A program made the position numbers and the translations under genes. Positions 25,802-34,438 of a stretch of 64,000 nucleotides of DNA are shown here, in pieces. This stretch comes from an uncultured Geobacter sp. (GTDB lineage: Bacteria > Desulfobacterota > Desulfuromonadia > Geobacterales > Geobacteraceae). Every line of letters begins with the position of its first letter. Position 1 is the stretch's first letter. The stretch lies in NCBI GenBank assembly GCA_903915655.1, contig CAIWTU010000057.1:1-64000 (forward strand), given 5' to 3'. The notes beneath the pieces were generated by a model. It was not told where the DNA came from, searched no databases, and saw only the letters and a program-made list of their open reading frames with translations.

Positions 25802-25825
25802 AAATGCGAAAAGCGGGGAGCTGTA

Positions 25826-25903
25826 ATGGGAAATATTTCTAATCACGTTATGAGGCCTGCCGACTCGAGTCGGTTTTTTACTTCAGGGGCGGATGCTCGG
25901 TAA
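25826..25903 (+). CDS. Candidate 25-residue leader ORF overlapping a terminator-like hairpin
   Basis: ATG 25826 is preceded by GGGGAG at good spacing and opens a 25-codon frame that ends at TAA 25901-25903, across the start of the next gene. The hairpin at 25860-25879 lies within it, so ribosome movement could affect the hairpin. No function is known; it may be chance. Confidence 0.25.
   Translation: MGNISNHVMRPADSSRFFTSGADAR
25860..25879 (+). terminator. Terminator-like hairpin upstream of the YihY-like gene
   Basis: CCGAC-tcga-GTCGG is followed by TTTTTT (25874-25879). It stands between the candidate promoter and the coding start at 25893, so it is either an attenuator or the end of the asnS-DUF503 transcript. 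Confidence 0.55.
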
Positions 25904-27260
25904 TCTACTGGTTATGAAAAATGCAGGGGAAAATAAAGCTGACGGCTCGGCCCCCCTTGCAGGGACCCCGGGGGGGATGGTTCAGGATGGTTCTTCCGGG
26001 TTGAAGCGAAAGTTGCTCGGAGTTCTCCGATTTGCCGGCCTGCTTATCAGGGATTTCCTTGAAGATCGCTGCTTTCTCCACGCCTCGGCGCTTTCTTTTT
26101 CTTCCCTATTATCCATCGTTCCCTTTTTTGCCCTTACATTTGCTGTGCTGAAAGGACTGGGGGTGCACAACTCCCTTGAGCCCTTTATCATTTCCAGACT
26201 TGCTGCCGGTTCTCCCGAAATAGTTGACAGGGTCATCACTTATATCGATAACACTAACATGGGTTCAGTTGGCGCCATGGGCCTTGTTGCTCTTATCTTT
26301 ACGGTTATCACCCTTTTGTGTAACATTGAGGAATCTTTCAACGACATATGGGGTGTCAAGGAGACCCGATCCCTCAACAGAAAGTTCAGTGACTATCTGA
26401 TTGTCCTTCTGATTGTCCCGCTCCTCCTTTTTGCCGCCACCAGCGTTACCTCCAGCCTGCAGAGTCAGGATCTGGTTCGCTGGCTGATAAACAGAGAATA
26501 TTTAGGCGGTTTCATCCTCTTTCTCTTCAAGCTTCTCCCATACCTCAGTATCTGGATTGCCCTGATATTCCTTTACATTATTGTGCCGAACACCAAGGTC
26601 CGCTTCTCGTCCGCCCTTGTCGGCGGAATACTGGCTGGCACTATCTGGCAAATCGCCCAGTGGGGGTACATACACTTTCAGGTAGGGGTTGCAAGATACA
26701 ACGCGATCTACGGAGCCTTGTCCGCACTCCCTGTATTCATGGTCTGGATCTATACCAGCTGGCTGATCGTCATGTTGGGCGTTGAAATTGTCGCTGCCCA
26801 TCAGAACCGCAATACTTTCATGAACGATGCTCACCATCCATTCATCAATCACGGGACTAAAGAAATGGCAACTTTGCTGATCTTGCATGCCGCAGCAGAA
26901 TCGTATTGCCATGATAAACCACCCTGGTCCTGTGAAAGGCTTGCCGGGGAGCTCGGTCTCCCGATCCGGGTTGTGCAAGAACTTCTGGTGCAGCTGATAG
27001 AAAAACGGTATCTCTTTCTGTCGGAAGGAGTGAGCCCTGTCTACTATCCAGCGCGTCCCCTGGAGCATATGGTGATTGCGGAGATTCAGGATGACATTAA
27101 GAATTATGGAATCTCTTGCCGGATTGAGGGAATGGTTGAAAGACGTGCAGTGCTGCAAGGATTGCTGGAACGGATGAAGAGCTCTGCTGCGCCGGAACTT
27201 GCCGGAATAACCATGAAAGATATAGTAGCCGGGGCCGCCATTGAAGATCGTCTCCTGTAG
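25893..27260 (+). CDS. YihY/BrkB family membrane protein with C-terminal winged-helix-like extension
   Basis: A 455-residue inner-membrane protein of the YihY (formerly called RNase BN/virulence factor BrkB) family, function unknown. Family motifs are HASALSFSSLLSIVPFFALTFA, NIEESFNDIWGV, and LPVFMVWIYTSWLIVMLGVEIV. After the last helix, a cytoplasmic tail of about 150 residues carries a helix-turn-helix-like stretch (CERLAGELGLPIRVVQELLVQLIEKRYL). Typical YihY is about 290 residues, so the tail is an added domain. The start could also be ATG 25914 (MKNAGENK). See the leader ORF and hairpin upstream. Confidence 0.85.
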   Translation: MLGNLLVMKNAGENKADGSAPLAGTPGGMVQDGSSGLKRKLLGVLRFAGLLIRDFLEDRCFLHASALSFSSLLSIVPFFALTFAVLKGLGVHNSLEPFIISRLAAGSPEIVDRVITYIDNTNMGSVGAMGLVALIFTVITLLCNIEESFNDIWGVKETRSLNRKFSDYLIVLLIVPLLLFAATSVTSSLQSQDLVRWLINREYLGGFILFLFKLLPYLSIWIALIFLYIIVPNTKVRFSSALVGGILAGTIWQIAQWGYIHFQVGVARYNAIYGALSALPVFMVWIYTSWLIVMLGVEIVAAHQNRNTFMNDAHHPFINHGTKEMATLLILHAAAESYCHDKPPWSCERLAGELGLPIRVVQELLVQLIEKRYLFLSEGVSPVYYPARPLEHMVIAEIQDDIKNYGISCRIEGMVERRAVLQGLLERMKSSAAPELAGITMKDIVAGAAIEDRLL

Positions 27261-27525
27261 TCTGCTTACCTTTTGCCGTAGCGAACTTGAGCGCTGGTCT
27301 GCACCGTGATTGACAAAGAGTGCAGATTATCATATAGTGTCGCAAAAATGTCTTTCAGATAGTTTCCTACCGGAATTCGGCCTGGCCTGCTACTCCTGCA
27401 GAAGCAATTAATCCTGTTTGAAATCGTAGATTGGTTTCCAACTCCCCTTCGGGATGGCGTGGGTGAAGTGTAATTCAAGGTTTCCGACATGGACAGAATC
27501 TAAAACAGTATATAAGAACCTAACT

Positions 27526-28872
27526 ATGCGCGATATAAAACATTTAACACGAAAAAAGCCAGGGTTCACCGCTCCCCTTTTCGGTCGGAGTAAAAGGCGT
27601 CTCGGGAATTCCTTCAAAACTGTTAACCCGCCAAAAAGGCGGGCCAGACTCTGTTACCTCTTGCCTTTCATTGCACTTTTACTGGCAGCCTATCCGGTGC
27701 ATTCCATACTTACATCTGTAAATTTGTATAAACCAGCCAGAAAGCCGGTTGCGGAATCAAAAGTTAACCCGTCGCCCATTGGCGCTCTCAATGGATTACA
27801 GGCATTTCAACTTGCCGTCTCTTCCATGCAGAACTGGAGATCTGAAGGCGGCCGTCTTCAAGCGCCTCTTGCAGTCGGGGGTGTAGTCGATTATACCATT
27901 GATGAGGAAGTCCAAAACCGGGTGAAGAAGATAATGGAAGAGTATCAGGTCCCCTATGGTGTTTTCGTTGCAGTCGAGCCGAAAACGGGGAGAGTCCTGG
28001 CGCTGGTCGGTCACTCATCAGTAGCTCCGGAGTGGGGGCGAAATTCTTTTTTCAATGTTTATCCGATGGCGTCGCTTTTCAAGATTATTACCGCAGCATC
28101 GGCGCTTGAACAGAAAAAAATTGAACCGAATACGGTTTTTGCTTTCAGAGGGGGGGCCTATTCGGAAAACCCGAAGTACTGGAGCGTAAATCCGAGAGGC
28201 TCAAAACAGCATATGAACCTTACGGTTGCCATGGGGAAATCCATTAACCCGGTATTCGGGAGGCTCGCAAGCGATGTGGTAGGCAAAGATTCTATCATGG
28301 CATATGCGGGTAAGTTTGGCTTCAACCAGGTTCTGTTTCCGGGTATCACGGTTACACCCAGTAAAGCCGAGGTGCCGAGGAATGATGCCGAGCTGAAATT
28401 GATGGGTGCCGGTCTTGGCCGCGAAGTCAAGATCTCCCCGCTCCATGCTGCGACTGTCATAGCTGCCATTGCCAACCATGGGCAGATGATGTCCCCGGCC
28501 CTGGCCCAGGAGATACGTAACGGCGCCGGGAGTGTGGTCTTTTCGCAAAGTCCCCAGGCTCTTCGTCGACTCGTAACACCGGAGACTGCAGGGCAACTGG
28601 CGAAAATGCTCTCAACCACTGTAAACAGCGGAACTTCGCGGAAGGCGTTCCATGATCGCCGTGGCAGGCCGAAGCTGGCTTCAATCAATATCTGTGCAAA
28701 GACCGGTTCGATTAATGGCAAGGAACCGGAAGGGAGATACACCTGGTTTGCCGCCTATGCTCCCGCCGAGGATCCCAAAATCGCTTTGGTGGCATTGGTT
28801 ATAAACCAGGACAGGTGGAAAATAAAGGCTTCATACGTCGGCGAACAGGCTCTGGAAGCTTTTTTCAAATAG
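27526..28872 (+). CDS. Penicillin-binding transpeptidase-domain protein
   Basis: A 448-residue membrane-anchored protein with one N-terminal membrane helix (about 45-65) and a periplasmic transpeptidase fold. The active-site motifs are S183-L-F-K186, S239-I-N241 and K392-T-G394. It lacks the N-terminal dimerisation module of class B PBPs, so it is a compact single-domain enzyme that may cross-link or trim peptidoglycan, or be a beta-lactamase-like relative. The frame is open from 27454. ATG 27526 is preferred because it leaves a short basic cytoplasmic tail before the helix; its ribosome site is weak. Confidence 0.8.
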   Translation: MRDIKHLTRKKPGFTAPLFGRSKRRLGNSFKTVNPPKRRARLCYLLPFIALLLAAYPVHSILTSVNLYKPARKPVAESKVNPSPIGALNGLQAFQLAVSSMQNWRSEGGRLQAPLAVGGVVDYTIDEEVQNRVKKIMEEYQVPYGVFVAVEPKTGRVLALVGHSSVAPEWGRNSFFNVYPMASLFKIITAASALEQKKIEPNTVFAFRGGAYSENPKYWSVNPRGSKQHMNLTVAMGKSINPVFGRLASDVVGKDSIMAYAGKFGFNQVLFPGITVTPSKAEVPRNDAELKLMGAGLGREVKISPLHAATVIAAIANHGQMMSPALAQEIRNGAGSVVFSQSPQALRRLVTPETAGQLAKMLSTTVNSGTSRKAFHDRRGRPKLASINICAKTGSINGKEPEGRYTWFAAYAPAEDPKIALVALVINQDRWKIKASYVGEQALEAFFK

Positions 28873-29010
28873 AGCGACGTGGCGTATTTCGCTGCAGCAT
28901 CAAGCTCAGTCTCTCTGCCTCGATGAAATATCTTGAACGGTTGTTCTGATTGGATACAAATACTATAAGTATCCGGGTGTTAATAAAACTGTTAGTACCG
29001 GCCTTTTCAG

Positions 29011-29250
29011 ATGGAATGCTTGAGATGTAGTACCTGCTGTACTGCTCCGGATATAAAGTCATTGCTTAAGCCGTTGGCCATTCCCTGCCGCTTCCTGGAT
29101 AGTTCCGGTCTTTGCGCTATTTACGAGACAAGGCCTGATGTCTGCAGGAGTTATCGCCCGGATGAAATCTGTCTGCAGGTGGCTGCGCCGACACTGGCCG
29201 AGCGGGTGAAACGGTATTTGAGGCTGTTCGGGCTAGAGGGGGGGGGGTAG
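29011..29250 (+). CDS. YkgJ-type cysteine cluster protein
   Basis: A 79-residue protein with the metal-binding cysteine pattern CxxCxxCC (residues 3-10), PCRFLDSSGLCAIYETRPDVCRSYRP and a final Cys. It matches the YkgJ/zinc- or iron-chelating cluster family. It is shorter than most members. Function unknown. It runs convergent to the LpxH-like gene with only 4 bp between stops; a G-run lies just before the stop. Confidence 0.75.
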   Translation: MECLRCSTCCTAPDIKSLLKPLAIPCRFLDSSGLCAIYETRPDVCRSYRPDEICLQVAAPTLAERVKRYLRLFGLEGGG

Positions 29251-29254
29251 CGGA

Positions 29255-29995
29255 TCAGACCGGGTCTGGGGGGGTGAAGGTCCTGAGATATAACTTTCCG
29301 CCCACCCATTCGCCATAGGAGAACTGCTGCACCCAGTCCCCCAGCGAAAGAAGCGACTTCTCCTGGTTCTCTCCACCAGTGACCTTCAGAAAAGGTGTGT
29401 GGAAGTGGCCGACAATGACTACATCACAACCGGACTTGAACTTTGTGACGGCAAAATTATTAATAATTGTCTCATAGTTCCATTTTCTTTCTCTTCGTGA
29501 GTGATTCCCCTTGCTATGCCGCCCCAGTCGTTCGGCAATATAACTTGGGAGTCGGGATGGGACCAGCGGGAACAGCAGCTTTAAAAGGCGGTTATGTGTG
29601 AGGAATCTGTATAGGTTGTATCCATAGTCGGCATTTATCACCTGGTCTCCGTGGCAGAAATAGACCTTTTTGCCGTCAAGGAAAAGAACCTCCGGTCCCC
29701 GGTACACCTCCGCATGTATCGTTTTTTCAAAAAAGGGGCCCATATGGAAATCATGGTTACCCTCAAAGTAGACTATTGCGACGCCGCTCCGGTGAAGTTC
29801 CTCGAGTTTTTCCAGGACTGGCCGATAGTGCGGGAATGGGAATTTATCATGACCAAGCCAGAATTCAAAAAGGTCACCCAGAATATAAAGTGTATCTGTG
29901 TTGCCTTTCAATCCGGTCAAAAATTGCAGTAAAGTCCGGTAGTTGAAATCCTCCGGTTTTTTCAGGTGGGCATCGGCCAGGAAAACCTTTCGCAT
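29255..29995 (-). CDS. lpxH: UDP-2,3-diacylglucosamine diphosphatase-like metallophosphoesterase
   Basis: Calcineurin-type metallophosphoesterase of 246 residues. Metal-binding motifs in order: D8-A-H10 (usually DLH in E. coli LpxH), GDLFEFW, GNHD, CHGDQ and GHFHTP. The GDLFEFW block and length point to LpxH, which makes lipid X in lipid A synthesis at the inner membrane's cytoplasmic face. Because other LpxH-like enzymes exist in this phylum, the exact assignment is likely but not certain. Confidence 0.75.
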   Translation of the reverse strand: MRKVFLADAHLKKPEDFNYRTLLQFLTGLKGNTDTLYILGDLFEFWLGHDKFPFPHYRPVLEKLEELHRSGVAIVYFEGNHDFHMGPFFEKTIHAEVYRGPEVLFLDGKKVYFCHGDQVINADYGYNLYRFLTHNRLLKLLFPLVPSRLPSYIAERLGRHSKGNHSRRERKWNYETIINNFAVTKFKSGCDVVIVGHFHTPFLKVTGGENQEKSLLSLGDWVQQFSYGEWVGGKLYLRTFTPPDPV

Positions 29996-30095
29996 CTTCG
30001 AATTATATACGAAGTGCAGATAAAGGTAAAGGAAGAGTTCGGCACGACCTGCATCTGGCCTGCAGAGAGAGTTGTTTGCCTTGGGAGCGTTTTGA

Positions 30096-30533
30096 ATGGG
30101 TTTTATGCGGGATGTGGAAATAATATGGGAGGATCTCCTGGATGCCTTTCAGAATGAAGACCTTGAAACAATGTATTTTCTGGACAGGGAGACCGGAGAG
30201 ATATTTTCCGTCCCCATCGACTACGAAGATGATGAGTTTTGGGAAGAATTGGAACTCGACGATGAACGTTATCTGAAAATTCCTGATTTTGATTATGGGC
30301 AGGAGGGCTCTCTTCTGGGTGAGTTTGTTAAGGGGGTTGCAAATTCACAGTTGAAAAGCCTCCTGGAAAGGTCTTTGACAGGGAAATATCCCCATGGGAG
30401 ACTCGATGAAATTCTATCGTTTTATCCTGAGGAAGAAGACAGGTTGCACGCTCTGAAGGAGGAACTGATTGCCGGTAGAATTCGTAACTGGCTGGAGATG
30501 AACGATATTTTTCTCTCCGAGAACCTTATGTAA
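30096..30533 (+). CDS. UPF0158 family protein
   Basis: A 145-residue, strongly acidic protein. The N-terminal pattern (MYFLDRETGEIFSVPID, then a run of acidic residues and RYLKIP) matches the UPF0158 family. Function is unknown; members are cytoplasmic. ATG 30096 has GGGAG upstream; an in-frame ATG lies at 30105. It is transcribed divergently from the LpxH-like gene. Confidence 0.75.
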   Translation: MGFMRDVEIIWEDLLDAFQNEDLETMYFLDRETGEIFSVPIDYEDDEFWEELELDDERYLKIPDFDYGQEGSLLGEFVKGVANSQLKSLLERSLTGKYPHGRLDEILSFYPEEEDRLHALKEELIAGRIRNWLEMNDIFLSENLM

Positions 30534-30670
30534 CCGGCCGTGGCTATTTTCTTCCGTTCAGGCGCCACCCGTTCTCTCTTTCCCGTCCGGACGCTTATCT
30601 TCAGTGGAAATGAATGCTGTTCAGGCCGCTTGACTATTATATCCGACAGTGCCGAACCAGGGAAAGACAA

Positions 30671-31741
30671 ATGACCGAAAAAATGTCGTTTTTAAACAAG
30701 TTAGTCGCAGGAATGCTTCTGCTCAGCATTCTTGCAGGCGCGGGTTATGCTTTGCAGCATACCGTGTCACTCTTGCTCCTCTCCTTTGTGCTGGCCTACA
30801 TATTTGATCCTGTAGTGGTTTATCTCGAGGGGAAAAAGGTACGTCGTTTTTATGGTATCCTCCTCCTTTACACAATACTTGGCCTTTTTTCATTTTTTTG
30901 TTTCATATACCTCCTTCCCTTCCTTACCTTCAGATGGTATGCGCTTCTCCATGATATCCCCCTCTATCTCCAGAAGTTGAAGCAATTGGCAAGTTCTCTT
31001 GAAGCGAGGTTCACCCCATCATACGCTGCAGAGGAGTGGAACTGGCTTTTTGAAAGGGCAAAAAGTAATTTTGATGCGGTTCTTACCAAGCTTGGCGCTG
31101 GAGTCTATGCGGCGGCGGGCAAGGTGGTATTTAACCTGCTCAATGTACTCTTGTCGCCGGTGCTGGTTTTTTTCATGTTATTCTACAAACAGGATATAAA
31201 GGAAGGGTTGGTATCCTGGTTGCCCGAAGCGAGGCGTGATTTTATCCTTGCCATTGCCAGGGATATTAACCGGGGTATCGGCGGCTTTATCAGGGGTCAG
31301 ATTATTGTTTCAGTAATTGTCGTAATTTTGTCGGCCATTGCGCTTGTAGTACTTGATATAAACCATCCCTTTTTCTGTGCACTCTTTGCGGGGGTTGCCT
31401 CTATCATTCCCTTCATCGGGGTTTTCCTGGCCACCATCCCGCCCCTCTTTTTTGCCTATGCCGAATATCAGAGTGGAGTCGTCCCGGTGAAGGTTGCCGT
31501 CGTGTTTGCCCTGATTTATTTCCTCGAAGGTTATCTGGTGAAACCTCTGGTTTTCAAGGAATCCCTTGATCTCAACCCGTTGTTGACAATTATAATGGTT
31601 ATGGCGTTTGGTGAGTTGATGGGGTTCTGGGGCGTTTTATTGGCTATTCCTATTGCCGCTTCTCTGATAATAATTGTCGGGCATCTGAGAAGAATTGACC
31701 AGGCTGAGGAAACCAAAGAGAATGCTCCGGCAGGAGAGTAA
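30671..31741 (+). CDS. AI-2E/PerM family transporter
   Basis: A polytopic inner-membrane protein of the PerM/AI-2E transporter family (DUF20). About seven to eight membrane helices, with the family's central region LLNVLLSPVLVFFMLFYKQD and RGQIIVSVIVVILSAIAL and the later SIIPFIGVFLATIPP. The substrate is unknown; annotation as an autoinducer-2 exporter is family-level only. ATG 30671 has AGGGAAAG at good spacing and is preferred over ATG 30614. Confidence 0.85.
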   Translation: MTEKMSFLNKLVAGMLLLSILAGAGYALQHTVSLLLLSFVLAYIFDPVVVYLEGKKVRRFYGILLLYTILGLFSFFCFIYLLPFLTFRWYALLHDIPLYLQKLKQLASSLEARFTPSYAAEEWNWLFERAKSNFDAVLTKLGAGVYAAAGKVVFNLLNVLLSPVLVFFMLFYKQDIKEGLVSWLPEARRDFILAIARDINRGIGGFIRGQIIVSVIVVILSAIALVVLDINHPFFCALFAGVASIIPFIGVFLATIPPLFFAYAEYQSGVVPVKVAVVFALIYFLEGYLVKPLVFKESLDLNPLLTIIMVMAFGELMGFWGVLLAIPIAASLIIIVGHLRRIDQAEETKENAPAGE

Positions 31742-31798
31742 CTGGTCCAAGCGGTTCAGTAGAAAGCCCGTTAAAATTATAGGCTTGCTGTTTTGCTA

Positions 31799-32293
31799 CT
31801 ATTCAGCCCCTTTCAGCAGGTTGCCTATCTTTTTCAGAATGGTGGAAGGATGTAATCCTCCAGGGACGGCCACGCTCCCGGACTTGTTGACCGGAATCGA
31901 AATATTCCCCAGTGATGTCTCAAATGTCAGGTCTGCATGGAACTGGTACGGGATCGCATCCGGATCGGGAAAACGCTTCAGCGCCGCACCAAGGCCTTTA
32001 AAAGGAATTCTTGCCGCAACCGGAAGCTCCGTGGCCGATTTTGAGTAAAAGACAACCGTTTTTCGTGATGTTCCAGTTATCAGGGGGATATCCATGATTT
32101 TTACGTCATAACTGTACCCTGCCATTGTAAAATCAAAGGAATTGGGGTTGTTTACCGAAAGGAAAAAGTTCAAATCGACCCCACCGGAATCGAGACCGAC
32201 CAGTTTCACCTCTTTCAACGTGACTTCCGGCTTTTTAATATAAGAACTGCAGGCTGATATGAGTATAAATGAAAGTATGAGAAGGTGTTTCAA
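31799..32293 (-). CDS. LEA type 2 (LEA14-like) lipoprotein
   Basis: A 164-residue lipoprotein. Signal peptide with lipobox ISA-C15. The mature part fits the LEA14/WHy domain: VDLNFFLSVNNPNSFDFTMAGYSYDVKI is the diagnostic strand pair around an NPN motif. Such proteins sit in the envelope; their function is unclear (desiccation or stress protection in plants). It is convergent with the PerM-like gene and 73 bp downstream of the TIG-domain gene. Confidence 0.8.
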   Translation of the reverse strand: MKHLLILSFILISACSSYIKKPEVTLKEVKLVGLDSGGVDLNFFLSVNNPNSFDFTMAGYSYDVKIMDIPLITGTSRKTVVFYSKSATELPVAARIPFKGLGAALKRFPDPDAIPYQFHADLTFETSLGNISIPVNKSGSVAVPGGLHPSTILKKIGNLLKGAE

Positions 32294-32366
32294 GTTTTTC
32301 CTCCCTCGAAAATTAAAAGCGGAATCTTTTTGATCCTGTACTGTTACCAGAATGGTATTGATCTCC

Positions 32367-33278
32367 TTACGGCGCCGTGACCTGTATGACGGAACTCTCC
32401 GCTCCGCTTGAGTTGATAACCTGTACCCTGAAGTTCTTGGGTGCGGTGTCGTAAGGGTGCCTTTGATAAATTAGAATGCTACAGTCTACGTATACCAGCT
32501 TTTCCTGCTCGTTGGAATTTGTAGCCAGACCCGATAATCTCTTCCCGTCGACGATAAGAACTGAATTCTGCAGAAAATTTTTCCCGCTGATAATCAGGTT
32601 GTAATAGTTTACGAACTCGTCTCCCTGGGTGATGCTCAGGATTTCAGGTTTAGCATCAATTAGGAGCGCTATTGCCATGGATGAGGCCTCTTCGGAGTTT
32701 TTTACCTGGACCTGGTGCAGGCCGCCTGCAATATCCGGGACAGTCAAGCTGATCGCCTCTGATGTTATGAAGCGGCTTTTTATTACCGCGCCGTCAAAAA
32801 ACACCATGGAGTTTTCCTTGAAATGTCTGCCGGTTATCACAACATCGCGCTCTCTACCGCTACTGCAGAGATCGACTCTGTCCGGTTGCAAGGCAGTGAC
32901 AATCGGTTTTTGCGGCAACACGGTGAAGTTGTAAATTTTGCTGGTGCTGTTGTCTTCCCGCTTGAGAAAAAGCGCGTAAAGGCCGGGCGCCAGATTTGGT
33001 ATTTCAAAGGAAAGCTGCTTTGCGCCCACTATTCGTGCCGCAACTTCAAAATTGCCGAGGAATCCGGTAGTCTCCGAAGTGAAGCCGCCACCGTAGAGGG
33101 TCACGTTTCCCCCTGGTTCCCCCTGAGCGGGAATAATGCTGAGTACGGTTATCGGGGTAATATTTTCGGCCCGGTTCTGATCGGCCTGTGCCGGGAGAGG
33201 TTTGGCAGTGGCGCCGTAAGCTGCAACCGTCAAGGTGACAGCCAGCAAAATCGCTGAAATTGTGTGCCGGAACAGCAT
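32367..33278 (-). CDS. Exported protein with three IPT/TIG domains
   Basis: A 303-residue secreted or periplasmic protein. Signal peptide about 1-22 (AILLAVTLTVAAYG). Three tandem IPT/TIG immunoglobulin-like domains begin near residues 45 (SIIPAQGEPGGNVTLYGGGF), 135 (ALQPDRVDLCSSG...ITGRHF) and 215 (SITQGDEF...ISGKNF). Two cysteines (in domains 2 and 3) could pair. No anchor motif. Role unknown; such domains often mediate surface or polysaccharide interactions. Confidence 0.75.
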   Translation of the reverse strand: MLFRHTISAILLAVTLTVAAYGATAKPLPAQADQNRAENITPITVLSIIPAQGEPGGNVTLYGGGFTSETTGFLGNFEVAARIVGAKQLSFEIPNLAPGLYALFLKREDNSTSKIYNFTVLPQKPIVTALQPDRVDLCSSGRERDVVITGRHFKENSMVFFDGAVIKSRFITSEAISLTVPDIAGGLHQVQVKNSEEASSMAIALLIDAKPEILSITQGDEFVNYYNLIISGKNFLQNSVLIVDGKRLSGLATNSNEQEKLVYVDCSILIYQRHPYDTAPKNFRVQVINSSGAESSVIQVTAP

Positions 33279-33358
33279 GTCAGCCTCCCTTTCATCTGTC
33301 AGGGTATGAAAACTACCAGATTTTTATCCGAAAACGGCCCTTTACCGCCCCATCGATG

Positions 33359-34438
33359 TCACTCGTTGACTGTCATTGTAAGCCATATCCCTGACATTGC
33401 AAAAATAAAATTTGCCGCCCAGGCGGAGACAAAGGGGGAGAGTACGCCTGTCTGTCCGTATGACAAGAGGATAGAATTTATAACGAAATAGGAAAAGCCG
33501 ATTGCCATGCTCAAGGCGATACCAAACGCTATGCCGCTGGAGCGTCCACTCCGGAAAACAAAGGGTATCCCGAGGAATGCCATTATAAAGGAGGCAAACG
33601 GGAGCGAAATGGTGGCGTGCATCTGAGCGAGATACCTGGTGGGATCGTAGCCCCTTTTCCGCAGGTTTTCACAATAACGTTTCAGCCTGAAAAAACCGAT
33701 GCTGACGGCGTCTTTGTCCAGAACCTTCAGGTCGCCGAGCTTCAGGTCGAGTAAAACCGGCGCTTGGGCGAGGGTAACGGCATTGGTGATATTCCCGCCG
33801 CTAATATCACGTACCAGGACATTCTTCAAAAGCCACGATTTCCCGTTCCAGATGCATTTTTCCGCCTCGATTCGTTTTGTCGGCAACATTCCCCCTTCCG
33901 TCTGCCAGATGGTAATACCTTCAAGAGTTTTTTCTGAAGGATTAAACATCTTTGCCTGCAGAACGAGATTCTGTTCACGATACCAGATATTATTCTGTCG
34001 GAAAAAAGCGCTCGGGGTTTTCCCTCCAATCAGTACATCCTGGATGTATTTGGTCTGCTGTGAAGTTTTTGCTACAACCAGTTCGTTCAAAAAGAAAGAA
34101 AAGATGCTCAAGAGAAATGAAATAACAAGAATTGGTGCGGTTATCTTTTTTAGGCTTATGCCGGAACCTCGCATCGCGTTAATCTCGCTATTGCGTGAAA
34201 GGATGCCTAGTGAAAGCATGGTTGCCATCAGGGCGCCGAGGGGAAGTACCTGGGATATTATCTCTGGTATCTTGCAGATGAAAAAAAGCGGTATGTAATG
34301 CGGACTTCCTGCGCCACGGGTAAAACGAGTTATATTCTCCAGAAAATCTATTACCAGGTAGATTGCAACGAATGAGGAGATGCAGAGGCTCAGGATTTTG
34401 ATATATTCGGAGGCAATGTAACGAGTCAGGATGTTCAT
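33359..34438 (-). CDS. lptG: LPS export ABC transporter permease LptG
   Basis: Inner-membrane permease of the LptBFG complex that extracts lipopolysaccharide and passes it to LptC. 359 residues: three N-terminal helices, a periplasmic jelly-roll domain (about 115-260) and three C-terminal helices, the YjgP/YjgQ layout. SRNSEINAMRGSGISL is the typical coupling-helix motif. It overlaps lptF by 4 bp (ATGA). Assignment as G rather than F is based on gene order only. Confidence 0.85.
   Translation of the reverse strand: MNILTRYIASEYIKILSLCISSFVAIYLVIDFLENITRFTRGAGSPHYIPLFFICKIPEIISQVLPLGALMATMLSLGILSRNSEINAMRGSGISLKKITAPILVISFLLSIFSFFLNELVVAKTSQQTKYIQDVLIGGKTPSAFFRQNNIWYREQNLVLQAKMFNPSEKTLEGITIWQTEGGMLPTKRIEAEKCIWNGKSWLLKNVLVRDISGGNITNAVTLAQAPVLLDLKLGDLKVLDKDAVSIGFFRLKRYCENLRKRGYDPTRYLAQMHATISLPFASFIMAFLGIPFVFRSGRSSGIAFGIALSMAIGFSYFVINSILLSYGQTGVLSPFVSAWAANFIFAMSGIWLTMTVNE

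Noticed and set aside
26502-27158. 218-codon minus-strand frame
   Set aside because: It is the reverse shadow of the YihY-like gene and has no domain of its own.
28158-28742. 194-codon minus-strand frame
   Set aside because: It lies fully opposite the penicillin-binding protein, whose active-site motifs are clear.
31742-31798. Weak hairpin between the PerM-like gene and the LEA lipoprotein gene
   Set aside because: AAGCC/GGCTT with a long loop and no T run is not enough to call a terminator.
33699-34298. 199-codon plus-strand frame
   Set aside because: It is antisense to lptG; its composition is that of a shadow frame.
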